Below are positions 42,130-53,133 of a DNA stretch of 64,000 nucleotides, piece after piece. The number at the start of each line of letters is the position of its first letter. Position 1 is the stretch's first letter. Origin of the DNA: HNR sp040400085 (GTDB lineage Bacteria; Actinomycetota; Actinomycetes; Actinomycetales; Microbacteriaceae); NCBI GenBank assembly GCA_040400085.1, contig JBBAQX010000018.1, positions 12,394-76,393 on the forward strand, written 5' to 3'. A program made the translations under genes and the position numbers. The notes beneath the pieces were generated by a model, which was given only the letters and a program-made list of their open reading frames with translations, did not search any database and was not told the DNA's origin.

Positions 42130-42521
42130 GCGACGAGAGCCTATCGATTTCGTGGGATACCAGACTCGATTAGTCTACCGTGCCTCTCAACGGACGGATG
42201 CGTCGCTCGCGTGGCACCTTCCCGCCGCCGCATCGCTCCTCCAGCGTGACACTCGGGAGCCAGCCGTATCCGCACTGTCCGTGCTGCCTGCGTTGTCTCT
42301 GTAGCAAGGTCGGGTTTTGTCCCTGCTCTCTGGCGCGAGCTTCTGTCTCTAGTCTCTGTTCCCTGTCGCTGTCTCCAGAAGTTTTTGGTCCGTCTTGCGG
42401 GTAGGCATGTCCCAGACCTACAAAACAGGCCAAAAAGTTTTTACTCGGGCTGCTTTCGGATAAACTTGCCCCTACGGGGATTTTGGCCGGGGGCAAGCAG
42501 GGCGTTATGAGGAAGAAATAA
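42130..42521. other. Gene-free stretch between purL and the Glu/Pro-repeat protein
   Basis: 392 bp that should contain divergent promoters for purL and the next gene. I see no convincing ORF, only an imperfect hairpin (agcttctg...cagaagt, near 42331-42386) followed by TTTT. No known riboswitch was recognised. Confidence 0.5.
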
Positions 42522-44327
<1,806 letters not shown>

Positions 44328-44382
44328 CGTAGCCGCTCAGGTCGACGCAGCCATGCCTCGGCGGAACCCTGCGCCCCGCGGA

Positions 44383-45669
44383 CTAAGCCGTCTTGCGCCA
44401 GCGGCCCACAGCGTTCATGAGGTGGTAGACCGCGATGGCAACGATTGTTCCCATCGCGATCCCGTTGAGCTCAAAAGCGCCGCTGATGAATTGCACATTG
44501 GCAATCGCAAACGCTAACGCGAGGCCCGCAGTGAACTGATTGATGGGCTTACCGAAGTCAACCTTGTTATCGACCCAAATCTTCATCCCGATCACACCGA
44601 TCAAGCCGTACAGGGCCATGGTCACACCGCCGAGAACGCCGGAGGGAATCGAGAAGATCAGCGCCCCAACTTTTGGCGAGAACCCCAGAAGAATCGCAAA
44701 CGTACCTGCAACCCAATAAGCGGCCGTCGAGTACACGCGGGTCGCGGCCATGACGCCAATGTTTTCACCGTAGGTCGTTGTTCCGGACCCCCCGAAGAAT
44801 CCCGCGATCGTGGTTGAAAGGCCGTCGGCAATCAGGGCGCGGCCCGTGAGCTTGTTCACGCTGGGATCCGTCATCTGAGCGACCCCACGGATATGGCCCA
44901 CATTCTCGGCAAGAAGAACGAGCAAGACGGGGATAAAGGCAGGCAAAACCATCAGTACGGATGGGTCCGCAAACGGGTTTGCGGGCAGCGCGAACTCGGG
45001 CAGGCCAACCCAGGCTGCATCGTTGAACGCGGTAAAGTCGACCTCGCCAATCACGGCGGCAACCACATACCCTATGACGACGCCCACAAAGATGGACACG
45101 CGCCCGATGATCCCGCGGAAAATCACCGTGCAGAGAATGACAGAACCAAGAGTAATGTATGCGGTGACCGGAGATTTGCTGAAGTTTTCGTATGCAGTGG
45201 GGATCAGGTTAAACCCGATGAGCGCAACAATTGCCCCGGACACGACCGGGGGCATCAGCGCATTGATCCACCCGGTTCCGAACTTCTGGGTTACCCACCC
45301 GATGAGCATAAAGAGCAACCCGATAAGCACGATGCCCAAAAGCGCACCGGGGATGCCAAAACCTGACTTGGCGGCGGCGATTGGGGTAATGAATGCGAAC
45401 GAAGACCCTAAGTAGCTGGGCATCCTATTCTTGGTGATAATGAGGAAGAGCAGCGTTCCCACACCCGAAAAGAAAAGCGTGGTACTTACCGGGAAACCGG
45501 TGATAAGCGGAACAAGGAATGTGGCGCCAAACATAGCGATCACATGTTGCATGCCGATGCCGATAGTGCGCGGCCAGGATAAGCGTTCACCCGGGGCTAC
45601 CACCTCGCCGGGTGCGACGGTCTTGCCATCGCCGTGAGTAGTCCACGAGAGTTTTGGGATGCGGATCAC
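44383..45669 (-). CDS. Uracil/xanthine permease (NCS2 family)
   Basis: 428 residues, about 14 membrane spans. NCS2 signature regions: AMFGATFLVPLITGFPVSTT, FFSGVGTLLFLIITKNRMPS, LGSSFAFITPI and VLLAENVGHIRGVAQMTDPS (substrate-site Glu) and GGSGTTTYGENIGVMAATRV. It imports uracil (UraA-type) or xanthine with protons. UraA-like features are the AENVGH and NIGVMAATR motifs. It is convergent with the EP-repeat protein. Confidence 0.9.
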   Translation of the reverse strand: MIRIPKLSWTTHGDGKTVAPGEVVAPGERLSWPRTIGIGMQHVIAMFGATFLVPLITGFPVSTTLFFSGVGTLLFLIITKNRMPSYLGSSFAFITPIAAAKSGFGIPGALLGIVLIGLLFMLIGWVTQKFGTGWINALMPPVVSGAIVALIGFNLIPTAYENFSKSPVTAYITLGSVILCTVIFRGIIGRVSIFVGVVIGYVVAAVIGEVDFTAFNDAAWVGLPEFALPANPFADPSVLMVLPAFIPVLLVLLAENVGHIRGVAQMTDPSVNKLTGRALIADGLSTTIAGFFGGSGTTTYGENIGVMAATRVYSTAAYWVAGTFAILLGFSPKVGALIFSIPSGVLGGVTMALYGLIGVIGMKIWVDNKVDFGKPINQFTAGLALAFAIANVQFISGAFELNGIAMGTIVAIAVYHLMNAVGRWRKTA

Positions 45670-45749
45670 GATATTTACCTCAGCGATAGTGGGACAGGGC
45701 CTTAGGTATAGTACATGTGCGGGTCGCCTTCACGCGACCCGAGTTTGGC

Positions 45750-46577
45750 TTACCTGCCCAGTGCCCAGATCGCGACGGCGCTCGCCGCGGCCACGTTGAG
45801 CGAATCGATACCGTGCTTCATCGGGATCTGAACCACGGTATCGGCAGCCTCGATCGCCTCCGGAGTGAGGCCAGCACCCTCTGTGCCCAGCACCAGGGCA
45901 ACCCGGCGAGGCCTTCCCGCAGCCGCAAACAACGCCTGCTCCGCAGCGAACTCGCGCAGGCTCACCGCGTCGTCCGTCAACGCAAGGGCAACAATGTGAA
46001 ACCCCGCCTCCGCGAGCATCACGCGGCTGGGTCCCCACGAAGGGATGCGCGTCCACGGTACCTGCAGAACGGTACCCATGCTCACCCGGATCGCGCGACG
46101 GTAAAACGGATCCGAGCAGCGCTCGGTCACCAGCACAGCATCCGCCCCAATCGCGCCAACGGAGCGGAAGATTGATCCCACATTCGTCGGGTCAACAACG
46201 TTTTCAAGCACCACGACCGTCTCACTCGACGAGAGAAGATCGCGAGGATTGGGCAGCGGGGGCCTGTCGAGTGACGCGATGAGGCCCCGATGCAACTCGT
46301 AGCCGGTCAGCTCGGCGAGTAGCTCACCAGGGCCCGTAAAAATGGGAACCTCGGGATAAGGCGCAAGAAGGGCCTCTGCCTCAGCGGTGGTTCCGCCAAG
46401 CGACAGCACGCCGCGCGGGACGTGACCCGCCCGCAAAGCCCGCTCCAACACCAGCGCTGACTCTGCAATGTAGATTCCGTGCTCGGTCTTCTGGTCGTTC
46501 TTGAGCGCAACATCGGTGCGGTGTGCGAAATCGGTGAGCCTCGCATCCGCCAAGCTATCGATAGAAATTATGGGCAT
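45750..46577 (-). CDS. TrmH/SpoU family RNA 2'-O-methyltransferase
   Basis: 275 residues. N-terminal substrate-binding part (NDQKTEHGIYIAESALVLER), then the SPOUT domain with the three family motifs: VVDPTNVGSIFRSVGAIGAD, ALVLGTEGAGL and IPMKHGIDSLNVAAASAVAI. It transfers a methyl group from S-adenosylmethionine to ribose in rRNA or tRNA; which site is unknown. A small 8-bp hairpin lies downstream (45720-45741). It follows purQ on the same strand after 28 bp. Confidence 0.92.
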   Translation of the reverse strand: MPIISIDSLADARLTDFAHRTDVALKNDQKTEHGIYIAESALVLERALRAGHVPRGVLSLGGTTAEAEALLAPYPEVPIFTGPGELLAELTGYELHRGLIASLDRPPLPNPRDLLSSSETVVVLENVVDPTNVGSIFRSVGAIGADAVLVTERCSDPFYRRAIRVSMGTVLQVPWTRIPSWGPSRVMLAEAGFHIVALALTDDAVSLREFAAEQALFAAAGRPRRVALVLGTEGAGLTPEAIEAADTVVQIPMKHGIDSLNVAAASAVAIWALGR

Positions 46578-46605
46578 AGGTCACCCCTCGCAGCAGGCTG
46601 AAGCG

Positions 46606-47307
46606 TTAGACTGCGGCTAAGGCCCGCAGCGCGCTCGAAAAGAAACGCAGGCCGTCTATGCCTGACCGCATCGCTTCTGACGTGTCAGGACCAAAACCGG
46701 CTTCGACCGCGTGTTCCGGGTGCGGCATCAGGCCGACAACGTTGCCACGCTCGTTGGTGAGGCCCGCGATATCGTCAAGTGAGCCATTGGGATTGATGCC
46801 CGCGTACCGGAAGGCGACGAGTCCCTCGCCCTCAACACGCTTCAGAGTTTCGGCGTCGGCGATATAGCCGCCGTCGCCGTTCTTCAGGGGGATGATGATT
46901 TCCTCGCCTGCCGCGAATTCGTTGGTCCAGGCTGTGGAGGCGTTCTCGACCGTGAGCGCCTGGTCGCGGCGAATAAACTGCTGATGAGCGTTACGGATCA
47001 GTCCGCCGGGAAGCAAATGAGCCTCGACCAACATTTGGAATCCATTGCAAATGCCGAGCACGGGCATGCCCTTATTGGCGGCTGCGATGACCTCGCTCAT
47101 GATGGGCGAGACGGCCGCGATTGCTCCCGCGCGGAGGTAATCGCCGTAGCTGAACCCACCGGGAAGGACAATGGCGTCAACACCCTTGAGATCGTGGTCG
47201 CCATGCCACAGCTCGACGGCCTCTGCACCCGCGATGCGAATGGCGCGCTGGGCGTCTCGCTCGTCGAGGGACCCGGGAAACGTGACAACGCCGATCTTGA
47301 ACGTCAT
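46606..47307 (-). CDS. purQ: Phosphoribosylformylglycinamidine synthase, glutaminase subunit
   Basis: 233 residues, class I glutamine amidotransferase. It releases ammonia for PurL. Motifs: VVTFPGSLDERDAQRAIRIA, ADAIVLPGGFSYGDYLRAGA-type segment (DAIVLPGGFSYGDYLRAGAI), nucleophile Cys in PVLGICNGFQMLVEA, and MPHPEHAVE (His/Glu). Start overlaps purS by 4 bp, so the two are coupled. Confidence 0.97.
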   Translation of the reverse strand: MTFKIGVVTFPGSLDERDAQRAIRIAGAEAVELWHGDHDLKGVDAIVLPGGFSYGDYLRAGAIAAVSPIMSEVIAAANKGMPVLGICNGFQMLVEAHLLPGGLIRNAHQQFIRRDQALTVENASTAWTNEFAAGEEIIIPLKNGDGGYIADAETLKRVEGEGLVAFRYAGINPNGSLDDIAGLTNERGNVVGLMPHPEHAVEAGFGPDTSEAMRSGIDGLRFFSSALRALAAV

Positions 47308-47573
47308 GAGGCCGAGGTTCCGTCTGCTGCGTCGAAGTCGATGTTAACGACATCCTCGATAACGGAGTTCGAGAGGATGCTCTCGGCAATTTCCTGAACA
47401 TCGGCTCGCAACTCGTCCGTGACAGGTCCGTCGACCGTGAGCTCGAAGCGCTTACCGATGCGAACCTCGCTGATCCCGCTCTTGCCGAGTCGGGAAAGCG
47501 CGCCGGTAACTGCCTTACCCTGCGGGTCGAGCAGCTCGGCTTTGGGCATTACGTCAACAACAATCTTGGGCAT
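47304..47573 (-). CDS. purS: Phosphoribosylformylglycinamidine synthase subunit PurS
   Basis: 89 residues; KIVVDVMPKAELLDPQGKAV, then TGALSRLGKSGISEVRIGKR and a final SNSVIEDVVNIDF. PurS bridges PurL and PurQ in the small-type complex. First gene of the purSQ pair. Confidence 0.96.
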   Translation of the reverse strand: MPKIVVDVMPKAELLDPQGKAVTGALSRLGKSGISEVRIGKRFELTVDGPVTDELRADVQEIAESILSNSVIEDVVNIDFDAADGTSAS

Positions 47574-47583
47574 GGTATCTATC

Positions 47584-48825
47584 CTAGACCGATCTCGTGT
47601 CGTGCGTTTGGGCCTGAGGCTTTGGGTCCGCGCTGTCCGAACTCGCGAGGCCGGGCTCCGCCCGCCGCATCCCCCAGAGCTTCATCACGGGCCAGACCAG
47701 CAGACCAACCAGCAGCAGGTTGCGAATGGTGAGGATCACAACGGCGTATAGTTCCCCGTCCACGAGTGGCATATAGAAGATCGGGAAAACCAGCGTGGTG
47801 AGTAGGCCGATCACGGCGGTGAGTATTGCCGGGGTTCGCCAATAACGCGAATTGTAGGCAAGCCCGACCGCGACAACCGGGGTAATCCACAATACGTATT
47901 GCGGTGACCCAACCTTGTTGAAGACGAAGAAAGCGGTAACCATGCCGAGGGCACCGACCAGGATGAGCTGGGTTCTATCGGTCTGCTTCTTCATCGCGAC
48001 CAGCATCAGGATCAGGATGGCACCGATTGCCGCGAACATCAGCGGGTTCATCAGGCTAGAGGTGAATTCAGCTCCGGGTCCCGATACCTCGCGCGTAGAA
48101 ATCTGGTGGTTGAAATACGGCTGTGTTCCCGGGATCTTCAGCGAGTAGAGCCAGACCCACGGCGTCGTTATCGGAGCCTCGAGTTGCAATGCGCGGTCCG
48201 TTTGCATCGTCGCAAAACTGATGAAGTGCTTGGCACCGCCAGCGATCACCACCAACACCGCAATCACCGCAGAGACGGCAGCACCGGCAAGAATAATGTG
48301 TATCCTCTTGCGAGATCCCGCGACCACGGCGAGCATTACGGCGGCAGGCCAGACCTTGATCCAGGTGGCAATCGAGAGAACGATGCTCGCCACAATTGGG
48401 CGTCGAGCCAGCAGCATCAATCCCAGCACCACGAGCGGCGACGTAATCCCCTCGAGGCGAAGAAGAGCCACCGGGCTAAGCAACACGTTCAACAGCAAGA
48501 ACCACCAGGCAGCGATGTAACCGTCAGTGTTGCGCAGGCGGTCGGTGAGCGCGAGCACGCCGACCGCGTTCAGGGCGGTAGTCATCAGAAACCAGATGAG
48601 CAGGTAAAAGTGTGATCCAAGCAGCTGGGATCCAACGATGGGAACGAGTGCGCCAGCCGGGTAGACCCACTGGGTGTCGATTCCCTGCCAGACGTTATTT
48701 TCGAGCGCTTGCTGGCCCCAAAAGCGATAGAGCGGCAGATCGCCGAGGGTATCGCCGGCGATGATCGCGGGTAGAAGAGCGGCTAGGAAGATGAGGTGGA
48801 TGATGACGAAACCCGCTATGAGCAT
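47584..48825 (-). CDS. GT87/DUF2029-type membrane glycosyltransferase
   Basis: 413 residues with about ten membrane helices. It has the early loop motif DLPLYRFWGQQALENN (Asp-rich, GT-C type), QWVYPAGALV and later GSPQYVLWITPVVAVGLAYN, matching DUF2029 polyprenol-mannose-type transferases that build cell-wall glycans. The frame stays open for over 40 codons before the ATG without another clear start codon, and no ribosome site is seen at the ATG, so the N terminus is uncertain. Confidence 0.82.
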   Translation of the reverse strand: MLIAGFVIIHLIFLAALLPAIIAGDTLGDLPLYRFWGQQALENNVWQGIDTQWVYPAGALVPIVGSQLLGSHFYLLIWFLMTTALNAVGVLALTDRLRNTDGYIAAWWFLLLNVLLSPVALLRLEGITSPLVVLGLMLLARRPIVASIVLSIATWIKVWPAAVMLAVVAGSRKRIHIILAGAAVSAVIAVLVVIAGGAKHFISFATMQTDRALQLEAPITTPWVWLYSLKIPGTQPYFNHQISTREVSGPGAEFTSSLMNPLMFAAIGAILILMLVAMKKQTDRTQLILVGALGMVTAFFVFNKVGSPQYVLWITPVVAVGLAYNSRYWRTPAILTAVIGLLTTLVFPIFYMPLVDGELYAVVILTIRNLLLVGLLVWPVMKLWGMRRAEPGLASSDSADPKPQAQTHDTRSV

Positions 48826-49079
48826 CCGTCTATTGATCAGCCACTGGTGTAGCCGGTGGGGAAAGTCTTCGGTGTGCTCGTGCTGCGAGTGTGTAGCTGT
48901 GGCGTTTATGGTGTCACCTTTGGTCGTTCGGTCGCTGCCGTTTATTCTAGGGGTCCCAGATGAAGAATGCTGGATAAACGCTCTGGTTTACATGCTTTTG
49001 TCGCTTTTAGGAGGATGCAAGGAATGCATATCAGCGTAAAAATACAATGTAGAACATGTGCAATAGGAATGCTATGCGA

Positions 49080-49916
49080 TTAGTGTCGCACCGGCTGGAT
49101 AATTAGCTGTCCGCTGACGGGATGAGGGAAGACCTCTACGGGATGCTCGTAAACTTCAGTGATGCGTTCCGCGGTCAGAACCTCGTGTGGGGTTCCAGAG
49201 GCTGCGACTTTTCCCTGCCGCAGAAGCGTGATGGTATCGGCGTAGGCGGCGGCGAGGCCGAGGTCGTGCAGCACGACAACGACAGCATCCCCCTTGTTGG
49301 CACGTTCTTTGACGAGAGAGAGCACGTCTTCTTGGTGTTTCAGGTCGAGCGCCGCCGTCGGTTCGTCAAGCAGCAGGATACCCGTCTGGCCGGCAATGAC
49401 GCGGGCAAACGCTGTGCGCGCGCGTTCCCCGCCCGAGAGTGATGGCACCTGACGCCTGCGCAGGTGCGCGATGTCGGTTGCTTCGATTGCGGATGCTATG
49501 GCCGCTTCGTCGTCATCATCTCGCTCCGTTCCCTGCCACGGCGCGCGCCCCATCTCGACCACCTCTTCGACGGTGAAGGGGAAGAACACTCCGTTGTCTT
49601 GCAGGAGGACACCCCGGCGACGTGCCAGCTGCTTAAGGCTGAGGTCGTGGAGCGGGGTTCCCGCGATGTCAATGCTGCCAGCTGCCGTCGCATGGTCGCC
49701 GGTGAGCGCGCCCAGCAGCGTGGATTTTCCGGCGCCGTTTGGACCGATCAGGGCTAAGATCTCGCCCGCGCGAACGGTGAGATCGACCGCGTCGATCAGG
49801 TCGCGGCCGGCGATGTGCACGGTGACCCCGCGCGCCTCGATAGCTACCTCACCCAGCGCGATGGGCGTGGGGATGGCGTGGCGGGAGTTGTTTTTCTTCG
49901 TGCCGGTCATCCCCAA
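49080..49916 (-). CDS. Heme/iron ABC transporter ATP-binding protein (HmuV-like)
   Basis: 278 residues: Walker A GPNGAGKSTLLGALTGD, signature LSGGERARTAFARVIAG, Walker B GILLLDEPTAALDLKHQEDV, and D-loop/H-loop VVVLHDLGLAAAYADTITLL. The LKQLARRRGVLLQDNGVFFP segment is typical of HmuV. It pairs with the overlapping FecCD permease. It powers import of heme or ferric siderophore. Confidence 0.9.
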   Translation of the reverse strand: MGMTGTKKNNSRHAIPTPIALGEVAIEARGVTVHIAGRDLIDAVDLTVRAGEILALIGPNGAGKSTLLGALTGDHATAAGSIDIAGTPLHDLSLKQLARRRGVLLQDNGVFFPFTVEEVVEMGRAPWQGTERDDDDEAAIASAIEATDIAHLRRRQVPSLSGGERARTAFARVIAGQTGILLLDEPTAALDLKHQEDVLSLVKERANKGDAVVVVLHDLGLAAAYADTITLLRQGKVAASGTPHEVLTAERITEVYEHPVEVFPHPVSGQLIIQPVRH

Positions 49917-50935
49917 CCTCCGGACTTTTTGCGCGTGCGTCTCAGCAGCCAGAAGAAGAACGGCCCGCCGACGAGCGCCGTGAGCATTCCGATCGGAAGG
50001 TCAGCGTTGGCTACAGCCGTGCGGGCAACGAGATCGGCGAGCAAGAGCAGCACAGACCCGCCGAGCACGCTGGCGATGACGAGGGGGCGATGTGCCGGTC
50101 CTAGGATCATACGCATCAGGTGGGGTATTACGAGGCCGACAAAGCCGATGACTCCGGCGAAGGCTACGGCTGCGCCGACGAGCAGCGCGACGATAACAAT
50201 CACGAAGATACGGAGGCCCTCTACGTTGACGCCCAGGTGGCGCGCACTGCGCTCGCCGAGCGACAACAGGTCCAGCCTGCGCGCAACGACGATGGAGGAG
50301 GTGACGCCTACAACCACGAGCGGGAGGACGATGAGGACCTGGTCCCAGCGCGAACCGTTCAGGCTTCCCAGCTGCCAGAACACGATCTGCTCGCGCGATG
50401 CGGCATCCCCGAGGAATGTCATCAGGGCGAGGCCGGCGTTTGCGAACGCGTTAACAGCGATTCCCGTGAGCACGAGGGTGACTACTTCGGTCTTGCCGTT
50501 TGCACGGCTCATGAGGTAAACGAGAAATGTGGCTATGAGACCCGCGACGAAGGCGGTGACAGCGATGGTCCAATTGCCGAGGAACGTCCACCCAAACACG
50601 ATGGTGGCGGATGCTCCCAGAGCTGCCCCCGATGAGACTCCGACAACCCCTGGCTCGGCAAGGGGATTGCCAAAAATCGCCTGCATGAGAAGGCCTGCGA
50701 CGGCGAGGGCAGCGCCGACGAGTGCGGCCATTACGATGCGCGGAAAACGCACGGTCCAGAGCGCAATTTCTGCCGACTGGTTCTCCGGAAGTGGTCCGAT
50801 ATCTAACCCAATGCGGTGCATCACGGCACCAAAAACCTCAAACGGGCTGATGCTGAGTTGGCCGGCGCCCGCCGACACTAAGACGATCACGACGAGCGCG
50901 ACGACAAGACCCAGGTTGAGGAGGGAGCGGCGCAC
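49907..50935 (-). CDS. FecCD-family iron/heme ABC permease (HmuU-like)
   Basis: 342 residues, about ten membrane helices. Family marks: LWTVRFPRIVMAALVGAALA, VAGLLMQAIFGNPLAEPGVV and GVSSGAALGASATIV, GIAVNAFANAGLALMTFLGD, and FVGLVIPHLMRMILGPAHRP. Its end overlaps the ATPase gene by 10 bp. No substrate-binding protein is found at either side. Confidence 0.92.
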   Translation of the reverse strand: MRRSLLNLGLVVALVVIVLVSAGAGQLSISPFEVFGAVMHRIGLDIGPLPENQSAEIALWTVRFPRIVMAALVGAALAVAGLLMQAIFGNPLAEPGVVGVSSGAALGASATIVFGWTFLGNWTIAVTAFVAGLIATFLVYLMSRANGKTEVVTLVLTGIAVNAFANAGLALMTFLGDAASREQIVFWQLGSLNGSRWDQVLIVLPLVVVGVTSSIVVARRLDLLSLGERSARHLGVNVEGLRIFVIVIVALLVGAAVAFAGVIGFVGLVIPHLMRMILGPAHRPLVIASVLGGSVLLLLADLVARTAVANADLPIGMLTALVGGPFFFWLLRRTRKKSGGWG

Positions 50936-50952
50936 TCAATCAGTCTATCGAA

Positions 50953-51894
50953 CTAGTTGTGTTCTTCCGTGGACGAGGGGGAGACTCTCACCCGGACGGT
51001 GTTTTTCCACGGATCGTTGAAGAGTAGCTCTCTGCCGTCGTGGGCCGTGGCTACCCCTCTCCTGGCGAGCCTTTGTTCGAGGGCCCCCATGGCATCCATG
51101 CTGGGTAAGCGCACGGATACCTCTCCAAGCCCGAGAGCTGGCGTCCGGTCTCTCGCTCCCCTGCTGTGCCAGGTGTTCATGCCGAGGTGGTGATGATAGC
51201 CGCCCGCGGCGACGAAGAGGGCCTGCGTGCCGTATCTGGCGGTCACCTCGAACCCGACCGTGTCTACATAGAACTGTTCCGCGGTCGCAATGTCGCCAAC
51301 TTTCAGGTGGACGTGGCCGACTCCCGCTGCAGTGTCGGCGACGGCCTCGCTGCCTTCGGGCGTGAGGTTCTCGCTCAGAAATGCGTTGGGGTCGAGCCAA
51401 TTTGTGGCCATGGCGACCCCGCCCTTCGACCAGTTCCATTCGGACCGGGGACGATCCCAGTAGAGTTCGACTCCGTTTCCCTCGGGGTCATCGAAGTAGA
51501 GAGCCTTACTCACGAGGTGATCGCTGCTGCCGGTGAATGATCCGCTGAAATTGCGGGCCACCGAGTACACGGATGATGCAAGTTCGGATTGCTGGGGGAA
51601 GAGGAACGCCGTGTGAAAAAGCCCCGCCGCGTTCTCTGACGCGTGGGTGAGGCTTGGTTTGTGGGCCAGGACCAGGCTGGGAATGCCCTGCCTGCCGAGC
51701 GTCGCGCTTGACGTGTCGTGGCTGAGGACTTGGAGCCCGACCCCGCGATGGTAGTAATCGATCATTGAGTCGAGGTTTCCTACGGTGAGCGTGACCGCGC
51801 CCATCGCCGTCTCGTCTGCGATGACGTCGGCGCGAGCCTGCGATTGGTTAGTCGCGGGTGCTTGCCCGTTTAGCTGAGTCTCGTTATCGTGCAT
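50953..51894 (-). CDS. VOC-family ring-cleavage-type dioxygenase (CatE-like)
   Basis: 313 residues with two VOC (glyoxalase fold) modules: first GAVTLTVGNLDSMIDYYHRG to FDDPEGNGVELYWDRP, second GHVHLKVGDIATAEQFYVDT with YHHHLGMNTWHSRG and VRLPSMDAMGALEQRLARRG. The His/His/Glu metal set fits the second module. Such CatE-like proteins are extradiol dioxygenases or unknown VOC enzymes. It ends 17 bp before the HmuU-like start, so the three genes may share one transcript. Confidence 0.88.
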   Translation of the reverse strand: MHDNETQLNGQAPATNQSQARADVIADETAMGAVTLTVGNLDSMIDYYHRGVGLQVLSHDTSSATLGRQGIPSLVLAHKPSLTHASENAAGLFHTAFLFPQQSELASSVYSVARNFSGSFTGSSDHLVSKALYFDDPEGNGVELYWDRPRSEWNWSKGGVAMATNWLDPNAFLSENLTPEGSEAVADTAAGVGHVHLKVGDIATAEQFYVDTVGFEVTARYGTQALFVAAGGYHHHLGMNTWHSRGARDRTPALGLGEVSVRLPSMDAMGALEQRLARRGVATAHDGRELLFNDPWKNTVRVRVSPSSTEEHN

Positions 51895-51970
51895 GGCTTG
51901 CTCGTTTCGGATCGGTGTTGATCCAGAGTAACTTAAGTTGAATTTTCAAGCAATACATTTGTGGCTATTG

Positions 51971-52870
51971 CTAGCTCAAGGAGACGAGACGGTCGATAAG
52001 CTCCCGATAGCGCGCTGCTGTTTTCTGTACGATTTCATCGGGAAGACGCGGGACAGCTCCCTGCCTATCCCAGTGCGCGCCGATCCAATCACGCACTATC
52101 TGCTTGTCAAAGCTTGCCATGCGCTCGCGAGGGGTGTCGGCCGTGCGATAGATTTCGGCATCCCAGTATCGACTCGAATCGCTCGTAAGAACCTCATCGC
52201 CCAGCGTCAACTCGCCAGTCACGGGATGAGCCCCGAACTCAAACTTGGTATCGGCCAGAATGACCCCCCTTTTTTCTGCGATAACGGATGCTCGTGCGAA
52301 CAGCGCGAGCGAAGCATCCCTCAGCGAGGCCGCCGCGTCTGGGCCGACGATCTCGGCGCTCTGCTCGAAGCTAATGTTCTCGTCATGCTCGCCAAGCGGA
52401 GCCTTATAAGCCGGGGTGTAGATGGGGCTGGGGAGTTTATCGCCGTCGCCGAGCCCAGCTGGAAGCTGAACACCGCATACGCTGCCCTTCTCTTGGTACT
52501 CAATCCAGCCGTTCCCCGTCAGGTAACCGCGCACCACGCACTCGATGGGGTACATGTCGAGCTTGATGGTGACCATGGAACGGTCCGCGACCTCGACAGG
52601 TGCGGGGCTGCCCTCTAGGTGATTGGGGAAATCACCCAATTGCTCGAACCACCACCGGGAAAGCTGTGTCAGGAGGGCACCCTTTCCTGGGATTCCTGGT
52701 TCAAGAACGCCATCGAAGGCGCTTACCCTGTCGCTAGCAACCACGAGCAATCGATCGTCGGCGGGGTCAACCGGCTCGTAGAGATCGCGAACCTTCCCCG
52801 AATAGGTATGCTTCCAGCCGGGAAGATCGAGAGTCTGGGGGATGTTGGGGGTGCTTTTTGCGCTCGTCAC
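51971..52870 (-). CDS. purC: Phosphoribosylaminoimidazole-succinocarboxamide synthase
   Basis: 299 residues, the longer (eukaryote/actinobacteria-like) SAICAR synthase. GKVRDLYEPVDPADDRLLVV, SDRVSAFDGVLEPGIPGKGA, VRGYLTGNGWIEYQEKGSVC, DTKFEFGAHPVTGELTLGDE and TSDSSRYWDAEIY are clear family blocks. It joins aspartate to the purine intermediate CAIR using ATP. Confidence 0.97.
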   Translation of the reverse strand: MTSAKSTPNIPQTLDLPGWKHTYSGKVRDLYEPVDPADDRLLVVASDRVSAFDGVLEPGIPGKGALLTQLSRWWFEQLGDFPNHLEGSPAPVEVADRSMVTIKLDMYPIECVVRGYLTGNGWIEYQEKGSVCGVQLPAGLGDGDKLPSPIYTPAYKAPLGEHDENISFEQSAEIVGPDAAASLRDASLALFARASVIAEKRGVILADTKFEFGAHPVTGELTLGDEVLTSDSSRYWDAEIYRTADTPRERMASFDKQIVRDWIGAHWDRQGAVPRLPDEIVQKTAARYRELIDRLVSLS

Positions 52871-52936
52871 CCGACTATTCTCCCACTGAAATTATAGAGC
52901 CATTTCACCGCCTTCAAAGTAAGGTGGTTTTCTCGA

Positions 52937-52997
52937 ATCAGGTGGGGATAAAACGTGTGTTTTTCCTTTCCAACCGCACGATTTCTCCCCACCTGAT
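52937..52997. repeat. 12-bp inverted repeat upstream of purC
   Basis: A perfect 12-bp inverted repeat (atcaggtgggga at 52937-52948, tccccacctgat at 52986-52997) with an inner cgtgtg/cgcacg pairing, in the purC to SRPBCC intergenic region (divergent genes). Could be an operator pair or a transcribed hairpin. Confidence 0.7.
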
Positions 52998-53133
52998 GCA
53001 AAAAAGTACTTCCAGTCACGGGATCGCATCATTTGGCCGTGAAATGTCCCGGACTGAAATTAACCTGAGTAGGCATGTGCATGTACGCTTGACTATTAAT
53101 AAGGCTCTGCTTATGTAAAGGGAGATCTCTGTT

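Noticed and set aside
40822..42249. 475-residue plus-strand ORF opposite purL
   Set aside because: Long antisense frame caused by codon bias of purL; no family similarity and purL motifs are complete on the other strand.
45720..45741. Riboswitch or attenuator upstream of the uracil/xanthine permease
   Set aside because: Only an 8-bp hairpin is present and no purine or PreQ1 type core is visible; PyrR-like anti-terminator pairing was not found.
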